The translations under genes were made by a program, and so were the position numbers. A DNA stretch of 20,316 nt from a virus, in IMG/VR virus record IMGVR_UViG_3300042898_003056, positions 1 to 20,316 of that record. One strand, 5' to 3'. Positions 6,329 through 13,628 of the stretch are shown one piece after another (the stretch's first letter is position 1; each line of letters starts with the position of its first letter). The notes beneath the pieces are model-generated. The model saw nothing but the letters and a program-made list of their open reading frames with translations. It had not been told where the DNA came from and did no database searches.

Positions 6329-7134
6329 ACTGGATCTATCTCAGCAAAAATGGTGACGACGAGTACATTGATATGTACGCACAAGGTCTAGGTCAAGTCA
6401 GCACACCCTTGGAGTCTTGGCGCTATGAAGACAGTGCTGATCCCATCATGCTACGTGGCATAATGAAACACAAGATTATCAAACAGTGCTGGGCAGACAA
6501 CAGGCCATTTAGATACATGGACTCAGGATACTTGGGCAATCGCCCTGGTTATAAGAATCCTCATGGTTGGAAGGTATGGCATAGAATTGTGCCCAACAAC
6601 TTACAACATGATCAGGTGATTGCACGACCTAGTGACAGGTGGAATGGCCTGGGTCTTGAAATTTCACGCCGGCGACCAGGTAGTTCAATATTGATTGTTG
6701 CACCTGATGAAAAGCCTTGCAAGTTTTATGACATAGACTTAGACACATGGTTGGCAGAGACTGTGGCCAAGATCAAGCAATACACTGATCGCCCCATCAT
6801 CGTACGTGAACGTAATCGGAGCCGCACTGATAGAAAAAACAATCGTGTGGAACATGCCCTAACTCATGTACATGCCATGGTCACATTTAACTCAATTGCA
6901 GCCACAGAATCGGTGTTGGCCGGGGTGCCGGTGTTTGTGATGGCCCCATGCAATGCTGCACGACCCGTGGCCAATTTGGATCTGGCTGGTATAGACAATC
7001 CTTGGTGGCCGGAACAGGATCAAATACAAGCCTGGGCCAATCACTTGGCTTATGGACAATTTCACATTGACGAATTCCGAAACGGCACAGCCGAACGTAT
7101 AATTAAACAAACTGAGGAGATATTAAATGATTGA
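6325..7134 (+). CDS. GT-B/capsule-synthesis-like protein, paralogue B
   Basis: 269 residues, clearly homologous to the protein at 11156-12154. Shared landmarks are MLRGIMKHK near residue 43, a (Y/F)xYxDxGYxGN strand around 63-71, the HRIVPNN and RPSDRW segments, FYDIDLDTWL, TDRPIIVRERNRSR, TFNSIAATESVLAGVP and a closing WANHLAYGQF...FRNGTAERI. The pattern fits a GT-B or KpsC-like capsule transferase fold, with the Ser-Ile-Ala...Glu motif in the donor site. The substrate is unknown. It is coupled to the preceding glycosyltransferase by ATGA (6325-6328) and overlaps the FkbM gene by eight bases, so the three are co-translated. Confidence 0.78.
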   Translation: MNWIYLSKNGDDEYIDMYAQGLGQVSTPLESWRYEDSADPIMLRGIMKHKIIKQCWADNRPFRYMDSGYLGNRPGYKNPHGWKVWHRIVPNNLQHDQVIARPSDRWNGLGLEISRRRPGSSILIVAPDEKPCKFYDIDLDTWLAETVAKIKQYTDRPIIVRERNRSRTDRKNNRVEHALTHVHAMVTFNSIAATESVLAGVPVFVMAPCNAARPVANLDLAGIDNPWWPEQDQIQAWANHLAYGQFHIDEFRNGTAERIIKQTEEILND

Positions 7135-7777
7135 GCATTATGGATGGAAATTCCCGGACTTTGAAACACACCTTCCGCGAATGTTGAAGAAAAGTGTGGA
7201 CAAAGGTCTTCCGGCCGAATATCAAGTTGCTGTGCGTCGCCGAAGTATTGAACTGTGTAAAAATCGAGACCTAGCCCTGGACATTGGTGCCAATGTGGGC
7301 TTGTGGAGTCGTGACTTTGTTGGCAGTTTTTCTCGTGTGATAGCATTTGAACCAGTGGCCTTGTTTAGAGAATGCTTGGAACACAATGTGCAAGGCAAGA
7401 ACTTTGAAGTTCAACCAATTGCCCTTGGTGATCAAGACACACAAGGCACCATGATCATCACTGAGGACAATTCTGGTCACAGCCACCTAGATCCTGCCAC
7501 CATGGGCACAGGCAATGTACAAGTTGTTCGGTTGGATACACTGAATTTCGATGATGTCAGTTATATAAAAATTGATTGCGAAGGCTACGAGTATCGCATC
7601 TTGCAAGGCGCTGAACAAACTATTCGTCGTTGTAGACCAGTGGTGGTAATAGAACAAAAACCACATGATGCGTACAGCAAGCAATACGGACAGTTTGCGG
7701 CAGTGGCGCTGTTGCAAGAATGGGGCATGATCAAACTAGATCAAGTACGTGACGACTGGATCATGGGATGGCAATGA
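7127..7777 (+). CDS. FkbM family SAM-dependent methyltransferase
   Basis: 216 residues. A class I methyltransferase of the FkbM type, which commonly O-methylates sugars or polyketides. Motif I is LDIGANVGLWS (51-61), followed by an acidic post-strand II loop AFEPVA (73-78) and the FkbM-typical IKIDCEGYE around 147-155. The length is normal for the family. It overlaps the previous gene by eight bases and the following 17-codon micro-ORF by ATGA, so it is in the middle of a tightly coupled sugar operon. The methyl acceptor is probably a sugar hydroxyl made by the neighbouring transferases (inference). Confidence 0.9.
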   Translation: MIEHYGWKFPDFETHLPRMLKKSVDKGLPAEYQVAVRRRSIELCKNRDLALDIGANVGLWSRDFVGSFSRVIAFEPVALFRECLEHNVQGKNFEVQPIALGDQDTQGTMIITEDNSGHSHLDPATMGTGNVQVVRLDTLNFDDVSYIKIDCEGYEYRILQGAEQTIRRCRPVVVIEQKPHDAYSKQYGQFAAVALLQEWGMIKLDQVRDDWIMGWQ

Positions 7778-7827
7778 GCACTCACCAGTCCGATAAGTAT
7801 GAATTTGTAGAAGCGATTTACCGATGA
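7774..7827 (+). CDS. 17-residue coupled micro-ORF or gene remnant
   Basis: An 18-codon frame (ATG at 7774, TGA at 7825-7827) encodes MSTHQSDKYEFVEAIYR. It overlaps the FkbM stop by ATGA on one side and the GT25 ATG by ATGA on the other, so it spans the entire space between the two genes. It could be a translational relay that keeps ribosomes moving, the N-terminal stub of a deleted gene, or a chance frame. The exact overlap at both ends makes pure chance less likely, but no expression evidence exists. Confidence 0.4.
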   Translation: MSTHQSDKYEFVEAIYR

Positions 7828-8576
7828 AGTCATATATCATTACCATGCTGGGGCATGAATTGTCAGAACAGCTATCAGCTGAGTGCAGAGAACAAGCAGC
7901 CCGAGTTGGAGTCAACGTAGAAATATTTCAAGCCATATGGGGTCGAGACTATGAACAACACTTGAAAAAACTCAACATCAGACTGGGCAAACAAAAACTC
8001 AGCAAAATGACCTTGGGGCATTATGGTAATTTTTTAAGCCATTTTTATCTATGGATGCAGTGTGTGCGAGATCAAGTGCCGTATCTTGTGCTTGAACATG
8101 ATGGTTGGCTCATGCGAGAAATTCCTAGCAACATCATGAGTCAATTTGATGACATTTGTAAATTAGATTGTTTTAGCCCTTGGATGAAACAAGATGGCGG
8201 ATATGATGTTGTGGTAGATAAGGATCAGACATCACCTGTATCAGTCTATTCAATTCTTGACATTCCAGCAGTGACTGGATACCCTGATCCACTGCGATTT
8301 AAAAAACAAGCTGGATGCTACAGTTCAGGTGTGTATGCTTACATCATCAAACCACGAGGGGCAAAAAAGTTAATTGATTATATTAGAGAAAACGGATTCT
8401 TGGCCACAGACAATCAAGTCAACACCAATGTTATGGATGTAAAGGTGTGTATACCATCAGTGGCCAGGTTACATCCAGTAATGAAAAGTCGTGAGATTAT
8501 TGGGCAGATGTCAACTTCAAGACAGAGCCCAAATCCACACACAGGAAAAGGTATGGAAAATGCAGAACAAAAATAA
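7824..8576 (+). CDS. GT25 family glycosyltransferase
   Basis: 250 residues. It starts with a strand MKSYIITMLGHELS and has LGHYGNFLSHFYLW (64-77), then YLVLEHDGWL with the Glu-x-Asp metal motif at 91-93. These are the signatures of the family-25 transferases that add galactose or related sugars to lipopolysaccharide. The second half carries GCYSSGVYAYIIKPRGAKKLI, also characteristic, and ends in a short polar Ser/Pro/His tail. In bacteria the enzyme works at the inner face of the cytoplasmic membrane on lipid-linked core oligosaccharide. Here it is preceded by the coupled micro-ORF and overlaps the start of the radical SAM gene by 17 bases. The family is confident; the sugar and acceptor are not known. 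Confidence 0.88.
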   Translation: MKSYIITMLGHELSEQLSAECREQAARVGVNVEIFQAIWGRDYEQHLKKLNIRLGKQKLSKMTLGHYGNFLSHFYLWMQCVRDQVPYLVLEHDGWLMREIPSNIMSQFDDICKLDCFSPWMKQDGGYDVVVDKDQTSPVSVYSILDIPAVTGYPDPLRFKKQAGCYSSGVYAYIIKPRGAKKLIDYIRENGFLATDNQVNTNVMDVKVCIPSVARLHPVMKSREIIGQMSTSRQSPNPHTGKGMENAEQK

Positions 8577-9663
8577 ACACATCGCACTGACACAAAAATT
8601 CAGCACCTGGGGTGACAAATTGTTGCAACACACTGATGTATTGTACAGTATTCAACATGACAAAAAGTTCCGACCCATCACAATACAACTGTCACCGTGC
8701 GAAGTTTGCAGCAGTGGTTGCCCATTTTGTAGTGTGGCTGAACGACCACTGAAATCATACTTGCCATTTGAAAAAATCAAACAGGTTTTGCGTGACTTTC
8801 GAACACTGGGTGCAAAGAGTGTGGAGATCACCGGTGGTGGCGAACCCTTGATCTATCGTGACAAGGACACCCGGGACGACATCAACAGCATAGTCGAGTA
8901 TGCACATGAACTGGGCTACGACATTGGCATCATCACCAACACATTAAAACTGTCAAAACTAAAACCAGAGAACTATCACAAGATCAATTGGATCAGAGTT
9001 AGTTTGATCAAACTAGATGAAGGTTATGAACCAGAGGATTTTGATTTCTGTGGGTTTCCTCCTGAGAAAATGGGCTTGTCATACATCATATATGAAGGCG
9101 ATACAGGTACAGGCAACAGATTAGGCAAACCCTATCGGCCCACAGATGTTGAAACAATCCGACGAATTGCACGAGTGTTGGAACTGCACCCTGAGCTGAA
9201 ATTTGTCAGAATAGCAGGCAACTGCTTGATCAAAGGCAACAACGCACAAATCAGAACACAATTCAAACAAGTGATTGATGAGATCGACACCATGAACAAA
9301 ATTTTTATCAAGGACATTGGCGAAGACGATTCACCATTTGAGGATGGATGCTATGTGGGCATGATCCGCCCATACGTGGCACCGGATCCACATGGCACTG
9401 GAAAATATCAAGTGTACATTTGTACCAGTCATGTGTTGAACAAGCAAAACTACGACTTGGATTATTCATTGTGTGATGTGGACAACATCATTCCCACATG
9501 GCAACAACTCAGTGACAACTATGCTGCCAAAGGATATCCATACGAAGTAAAAAACAACTGTGGACAAGACTGGACTGCAAGTTGCAAGTACTGCTACTAT
9601 AAATTCAACAACAAAATTTTACACACTGTGGCACAACAAATGCCAGATCGGAACTTTCCATGA
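8560..9663 (+). CDS. Radical SAM enzyme 3, with C-terminal cysteine cluster
   Basis: 367 residues from the ATG at 8560. The frame is open upstream to 8491, but that would overlap the GT25 gene deeply, and AAAAGG lies just before 8560. The iron-sulfur motif is Cys-x3-Cys-x2-Cys at 50-54-57, with an extra Cys 47 in front, followed by the SAM-binding ITGGGEPL (about 90-97). The C-terminus has Cys 334, Cys 342 and Cys 345, followed by a Tyr-Tyr pair, suggesting an auxiliary cluster as in SPASM/twitch-type enzymes. Substrate class is unknown; in the setting of sugar transferases and methyltransferases, sugar dehydration, epimerisation or peptide modification are all possible. The stop overlaps the downstream methyltransferase ATG as ATGA. 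Confidence 0.88.
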   Translation: MQNKNKHIALTQKFSTWGDKLLQHTDVLYSIQHDKKFRPITIQLSPCEVCSSGCPFCSVAERPLKSYLPFEKIKQVLRDFRTLGAKSVEITGGGEPLIYRDKDTRDDINSIVEYAHELGYDIGIITNTLKLSKLKPENYHKINWIRVSLIKLDEGYEPEDFDFCGFPPEKMGLSYIIYEGDTGTGNRLGKPYRPTDVETIRRIARVLELHPELKFVRIAGNCLIKGNNAQIRTQFKQVIDEIDTMNKIFIKDIGEDDSPFEDGCYVGMIRPYVAPDPHGTGKYQVYICTSHVLNKQNYDLDYSLCDVDNIIPTWQQLSDNYAAKGYPYEVKNNCGQDWTASCKYCYYKFNNKILHTVAQQMPDRNFP

Positions 9664-10244
9664 CCCAGGTGTTTGATGAACAGTACTATCGTTCCAACAA
9701 CTATGTGGACTATCTCTCCAAACGCGAACGGTATGTAAAAACAGCTGAAGAAATACAACAAGTGTTTCATAAGTTCAGTGTGATCGATCAGGATTCAACC
9801 ATCTTGGATTATGGATGTAGTCTGGGCTTCTTGATCAAAGGATTTGAAAAAGCTGGATTCAAAAATGTATTTGGTTATGACGTATCAGACTGGGCTGTGG
9901 AGCAGGCAAGAAACAATGGATGCCGCATACTGGCACATGCTCAAGGCACATTTGATTTGGGCATATTTTTAGATGTGCTTGAGCACATGTCTGATCAACA
10001 AATTGCTGAATTATTTTCTGGACTCAAACTTGATAAAGTTTTGGTTAGAATACCATGTGCTGTTGCTGAACAACCTGATCGATTTCATCTAGAAGTATCA
10101 CGTCGTGACGTCACACATATCAATTGCAAAACAGATCAAGACTGGATAGAAGTGTTCAAGAGCCTGGGGTACCGCAACTGTTTTCGTCTCAACATGTCTA
10201 CCATATACGATTCGCCAGGATGCTTTTGTTGCTTGTTTATTTGA
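9660..10244 (+). CDS. Class I SAM-dependent methyltransferase (type 11-like)
   Basis: 194 residues. The N-terminal YYRSNNYVDYLSKRERYV is typical of sugar and cell-surface-associated methyltransferases. Motif I is ILDYGCSLGFLIKGF (48-62), the adenosine-binding acidic strand is GYDVSD (72-77), and IFLDVLEHM (102-110) is the motif IV/V-like strand with the usual Leu-Glu-His. The C-terminal third is shorter than the family average, with a Cys-rich end (CFCCLFI). It is the last gene of the plus-strand block. Its stop lies inside the convergent minus-strand gene's end (eight-base overlap), and no terminator is visible between them. Confidence 0.85.
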   Translation: MTQVFDEQYYRSNNYVDYLSKRERYVKTAEEIQQVFHKFSVIDQDSTILDYGCSLGFLIKGFEKAGFKNVFGYDVSDWAVEQARNNGCRILAHAQGTFDLGIFLDVLEHMSDQQIAELFSGLKLDKVLVRIPCAVAEQPDRFHLEVSRRDVTHINCKTDQDWIEVFKSLGYRNCFRLNMSTIYDSPGCFCCLFI

Positions 10245-11163
10245 GATAAGGCAAGAATTTTTGATAGATACGACCTGCCTGTGCATCTGCATCGCTCCAG
10301 TGTGCTGATGCTAAATCATATATCCATTGTTCTCTAGAAAATGTTTCTGGTGACTCAATTTTAGAAATATCTTTGTTGGCCACTGCCCAGGCCACACAAC
10401 TCGAATCATCTGCGAATATTGGTATACCTTCACACACTGCTGCCACGCTGGCACTGCTGTTGAAAAATACTGCTGCATGAGCACCTTGCAAATTGTCTAT
10501 TAATTGACTGTGCGTGGGCTCAAGTATGGTAACATGGTGTTTGATTTGTTTTTTGTCAGTCCAGTGTTGGAAATCTTTCATGTCGTACTGCCCTGGGTGC
10601 GGTCTAACCCAGATAGGACGGGCAGTAATTGATCTTATCTGTTGTATTTTTTCATTCAACCAAGTCATGGGATCCAGAGTTTTCATGGCAAACCCACCGT
10701 CACGTTGCATACAAATTAAAATGTGTCCTTCAGTATTACCTTGGGCTGGTTTCAACTGTACCCCTAGTGTGCGACTGATTTCTGACCATTTTGAGACATC
10801 ACTGTTGTGGTTGGCATATTCAGCATGATCATAAAATGGTCCATTGAGACTGTAACGCAAATAACTGCCGTGATTGTCAAGATACTTCCAACATGACGCA
10901 TCTATGCACATGGTCTGAAATCCCAATCTACGTTGTTCGGCAATGACTTGTTTGCGCAGTGTAATGTTGCGACCACCTGTGTTTGTGGTGGCCCAGCCTA
11001 GTATCACAGCCAAGCGGCTGGGAATGTATCGGTGTTCCCATTCTGTAACAACAGAGTGTCCTACTGCACGTACACCTTGGGCAAAACTTTCTAAACACTC
11101 AATTTTTCTTGTGTGTTTGCGAGTGTTGGCCACACTGCTGACATAAACTACTACATCAACCAC
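10237..11163 (-). CDS. GT-B/capsule-synthesis-like protein, paralogue C
   Basis: About 308 residues from a GTG at 11163. Same architecture as the paralogues at 4660, 6325 and 11156: an N-terminal lobe with Arg/Lys-rich helices, a central ARPIWVRPHPGQYDMKDF strand and loop with the His-Pro pair typical of capsule and polysialic-type transferases, then FFNSSASVAAVCEGIPIF as the donor-site loop, and a Trp-Ile-Tyr...Ile tail. It is the most diverged of the four at the C-terminus. The open frame extends to 11256, but a GGAG 11 bases before the GTG and the strand-like VVDVVVYVSSV favour this start; an ATG at 11190 is the alternative. It overlaps the upstream paralogue by eight bases. The substrate is unknown. 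Confidence 0.72.
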   Translation of the reverse strand: MVDVVVYVSSVANTRKHTRKIECLESFAQGVRAVGHSVVTEWEHRYIPSRLAVILGWATTNTGGRNITLRKQVIAEQRRLGFQTMCIDASCWKYLDNHGSYLRYSLNGPFYDHAEYANHNSDVSKWSEISRTLGVQLKPAQGNTEGHILICMQRDGGFAMKTLDPMTWLNEKIQQIRSITARPIWVRPHPGQYDMKDFQHWTDKKQIKHHVTILEPTHSQLIDNLQGAHAAVFFNSSASVAAVCEGIPIFADDSSCVAWAVANKDISKIESPETFSREQWIYDLASAHWSDADAQAGRIYQKFLPYLK

Positions 11164-12154
11164 CTTGCAATATTCTCCATGCTGTGCCATCACGCAGTTC
11201 TGTTTCAGTGAATTGACAATAAGCCATGTGGTTTGCCCAGACTCTAATTTCGTCAAGACTGGGTATTTTGAGTTTTTCTATTTCTGGAATGATAGTACTG
11301 CACAGCGAGGCAGCAGCGTTGGGACCAAGTGTGATGGCAGGTTTACCATGCAATATGGCCTCACCGGCTGCAATGCTGGAATAAGTTATCAAGCAATATA
11401 TGTCTTGGTCCAAGGCCATTTCTATAGTATCTGTGTTGACTCTGGCACTGCGCCCTTGTTTGCGGCGTATCACTACTTCACGGTCAGTATGGGCATGAAT
11501 ATCGGCTAAAGTTTGATCCAACCAAGTTTCAAGATTGATGTCATACAAATTCAGCAATTTCTGACTGGGTGGCGCCAACAAAATTTTACTACCTGTTGCA
11601 CGGACTTTGCTGAGTTGAATTCCTGTGCGTTCAAATCTATCTCCAGGACGTTCAATCACTGGTCCAAAATTTTGTACATCATTTTTTGTAATTCTGTGAT
11701 AGAGTTTTTTCTTACCGTTGCCAAAGTATCCTGTGTCAATATAATAAAAGTCTTTGCCTCGAGCACGACAAGCATTCATTTCTTTGCGTTTGGTAATTCC
11801 TCGCAACACTATTGGGGTAGGTGTTGTTTCTGTTTTGTTCCAGGTGGTTATCTGTCCACCACATCCACGCACAAAACTTTCTAGTATAGGATCGTACATA
11901 TAACCTTTTCTTTCGTATCTGTATTCGCTGTCAATGGCGTGAACAGCTGATGTGTCTAATGCGCGAATCTTTTCAGTCAACGCAGCCAAACTCATGCCAT
12001 AATAGTCACCTGCTGGGTCCACTCGATATTTTACAATGTCATAAACTATATTTTGAATTTCCGGCAATAGCAAATCAAATTCATGTGGTGGGGGTGGTGC
12101 TGGTGGTGCTGGTGGTGCTGGTGGTGTTCTGTCCTCTTGTTCCCATTCATTCAT
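11156..12154 (-). CDS. GT-B/capsule-synthesis-like protein, paralogue D, with Pro-Ala linker
   Basis: 332 residues, the longest member of the four-gene family. An N-terminal acidic stretch, then a PPAPPAPPAPPPPH linker (about 11-24), then an extra helical domain to about residue 110 that paralogue B lacks. From VLRGITKRKE onward it aligns by eye with paralogue B: FYYIDTGYFGN, YHRITKND, ERPGDRF, LYDINLETWLD, TDREVVIRRKQGRSAR, ITYSSIAAGEAILHGKP, and WANHMAYCQFTETELRDGTAWRI. It is probably a sugar or sugar-phosphate transferase. It sits one base after the GT8 stop and overlaps paralogue C by eight bases. The linker is coded by a tandem DNA repeat and could vary in length. Confidence 0.8.
   Translation of the reverse strand: MNEWEQEDRTPPAPPAPPAPPPPHEFDLLLPEIQNIVYDIVKYRVDPAGDYYGMSLAALTEKIRALDTSAVHAIDSEYRYERKGYMYDPILESFVRGCGGQITTWNKTETTPTPIVLRGITKRKEMNACRARGKDFYYIDTGYFGNGKKKLYHRITKNDVQNFGPVIERPGDRFERTGIQLSKVRATGSKILLAPPSQKLLNLYDINLETWLDQTLADIHAHTDREVVIRRKQGRSARVNTDTIEMALDQDIYCLITYSSIAAGEAILHGKPAITLGPNAAASLCSTIIPEIEKLKIPSLDEIRVWANHMAYCQFTETELRDGTAWRILQGG
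12093..12128. repeat. Nine-base tandem repeat coding a Pro-Pro-Ala linker
   Basis: Plus-strand GGTGGTGCT occurs three times perfectly (12093-12119), followed by a one-mismatch copy (12120-12128). Because the unit is nine bases, gain or loss of units keeps the frame of the minus-strand gene. Confidence 0.9.
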
Positions 12155-12155
12155 G

Positions 12156-12839
12156 TTATATTCTTTGCTGACAATAGTCGGTTAATAATCTTTCTTTGTG
12201 CCACTCTTCTGCAAAGTCTCCAGCATCAGCAAACTCATGAAAGCAAGGAGTACCTAGTGTGTAATGCACCAGTTTTGCCTCAGGATTAGCATCATATTCA
12301 ACGTCCAGCCAGTTCCACTCTGGGGGCAGTTCACCAATTCTAGCATCTTCTATCCAAGAGAATCTATGCAGTTCAGCGCCGGTTGATTTTTGCACAAACT
12401 CGGGTGTTAGTTTGCGATTGGGAAAACTGTTGCAGTTCCACAGTATCACACTTGACCAGTTCTTTCTTGGATAGTCTTCGTTCTTGCTGCCAAGATACTT
12501 TTCAGCCATGCGTGTTCGATAGTCATGTTTGACAACCATAATGTCTTTGGTAAGGTCTTGCAGGTCCCACAGTTCTACAATGTCACCACGCAGGATCATG
12601 TCGCCGTCAATGAATATAGCCCAGCCCCGGTAGTCCATCAAGTGTGGCACAAGGAAACGACTGTAGATAAATTGATTGCTACCGTCGGTATGTGTTTCAT
12701 CGTAGTCTTTGAATAGATTCAATGCCACAGGAATGATAGCCACTGGCTGACTGGCATGCCTGATGATTGAGTTCACACACACATGATATGCAATGGCTTC
12801 TCTGGGGTCGTAGCCCACAAACACAGGAATTGGTTTCAT
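12156..12839 (-). CDS. GT8-type glycosyltransferase
   Basis: 227 residues beginning MKPIPVFVGYDPREAIAYHV, a pattern of family-8-like enzymes that read as the first nucleotide-sugar strand followed by a helix. AIFIDGDMIL places the DxD motif at 78-80. SVILWNC and an NWLD strand follow, and LVHYTLGTPCFHEF near the C-terminus carries the His-x-x-Leu-Gly-Thr-Pro substrate and metal loop. It is shorter than bacterial LgtC-type members and close to the small phage type. It overlaps the upstream fusion gene by ATGA and ends one base before the next start. The donor is likely a UDP- or GDP-sugar (family knowledge). Confidence 0.87.
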   Translation of the reverse strand: MKPIPVFVGYDPREAIAYHVCVNSIIRHASQPVAIIPVALNLFKDYDETHTDGSNQFIYSRFLVPHLMDYRGWAIFIDGDMILRGDIVELWDLQDLTKDIMVVKHDYRTRMAEKYLGSKNEDYPRKNWSSVILWNCNSFPNRKLTPEFVQKSTGAELHRFSWIEDARIGELPPEWNWLDVEYDANPEAKLVHYTLGTPCFHEFADAGDFAEEWHKERLLTDYCQQRI

Positions 12840-13603
12840 TTTTTACGTTCTATGTCTTCTTCAACACAGCGATCGCCATATTGTATCTCAATCAACTTCA
12901 AGGGTTGATCGGTTTCATTACACAGCTGATGCCATTCATTCACACGGATAAATGTATGTTCGTGCATGACAAGACTGCACTTGACTTCTTGATCTGTTGA
13001 TGCCTCATCCAGGGTATACACTGTGGCTTCGCCCTCGGCCACAAACCAAAACTCAGCACGACTGTCATGACGTTGCATGCTCAAACATGTTTTGGGCATT
13101 ACAGTGAGTTCTTTGAGCTTGGTATTGGCACCTACTTCGTGCAACACACGATAGTACCCCCAGGCACGATCAGTCTTGGGGGTTTTCCATTCTGTTAGTA
13201 TCCACGAACTTGAGTTCATTTTGTGCTCGCCGCCCACACCAAAGCGGAAGTCCACATCATCAAAAACCATTTCTGGAATGTTGTCGGCTGTGCGATCACC
13301 ACCATTGGCAAAGATAAACCGTGCTCTGGGCATGGTATAGTATGTACGGGCAACACGTATGGCTTCTATGGCAGTGTCATCATCATCATTGAATTCGATC
13401 ACACGGTCTACCATGCGTAAGTTTTCAATGATGGCTCGTCGTTCTGCTGCAGGCATAAATGGTCTACCTTTTTTGCGGGTGAGCCACTCATCACTGTTGA
13501 TGCCAACCACAAGCCTATCGCCTAGTGCGCGGGCTGCCTCAAAGTAGGCAATGTGCCCAGAATGTAGCGGGTCAAACCCGCCTGTGACAATTACGATTTT
13601 CAT
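12836..13603 (-). CDS. Fusion: cytidylyltransferase-like domain plus mannose-phosphate-isomerase-type cupin
   Basis: 255 residues with two domains. Residues 1 to about 140 form a nucleotidyltransferase of the RfaE/HldE C-domain or glycerol-phosphate cytidylyltransferase type: TGGFDPLHSGHI (HxGH at 14-17), GRPFMPAAERRAIIENLRMVDRVIEF (47-71 region) and ANGGDRTADNIPE (99-111). Residues 160 to about 252 read as a cupin like the C-terminal domain of type II mannose-6-phosphate isomerase/ManC: LSMQRHDSRAEFWFVAEGEATV (174-195 region, metal-type His and Glu) and FIRVNEWHQLCNE with LIEIQYG. Predicted role: activation of a sugar phosphate as NDP-sugar, with the cupin possibly isomerising or binding it. 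The HldE-like half suggests heptose chemistry, but this is inference. A TATAAATA box is six bases before the start. Confidence 0.85.
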   Translation of the reverse strand: MKIVIVTGGFDPLHSGHIAYFEAARALGDRLVVGINSDEWLTRKKGRPFMPAAERRAIIENLRMVDRVIEFNDDDDTAIEAIRVARTYYTMPRARFIFANGGDRTADNIPEMVFDDVDFRFGVGGEHKMNSSSWILTEWKTPKTDRAWGYYRVLHEVGANTKLKELTVMPKTCLSMQRHDSRAEFWFVAEGEATVYTLDEASTDQEVKCSLVMHEHTFIRVNEWHQLCNETDQPLKLIEIQYGDRCVEEDIERKK

Positions 13604-13609
13604 GCGGGT

Positions 13610-13617
13610 ATTTATAG
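13610..13617 (-). promoter_or_regulatory. T4 late-promoter-like TATAAATA box
   Basis: A perfect TATAAATA on the minus strand (13617-13610) ends six bases before the ATG of the nucleotidyltransferase-cupin gene. It lies in the 25-base gap between that gene and the upstream methyltransferase. This is the T4 late consensus, but the spacing would give an almost leaderless mRNA. Chance cannot be excluded. Confidence 0.45.
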
Positions 13618-13628
13618 ACGCAGATAAC

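Noticed and set aside
9592-9604. TATAAATT late-promoter-like box
   Set aside because: It lies inside the coding sequence of radical SAM 3, is one base off consensus and precedes the next start by about 60 bases with no other support.
10230-10260. Terminator between the convergent genes
   Set aside because: The two stop codons overlap over eight bases and I see no stable stem with a T-tract on either strand.
12083-12289. Plus-strand frame coding a Trp/Cys-rich peptide
   Set aside because: Produced by the nine-base tandem repeat read on the wrong strand; the minus-strand reading gives the sensible Pro-Ala linker.
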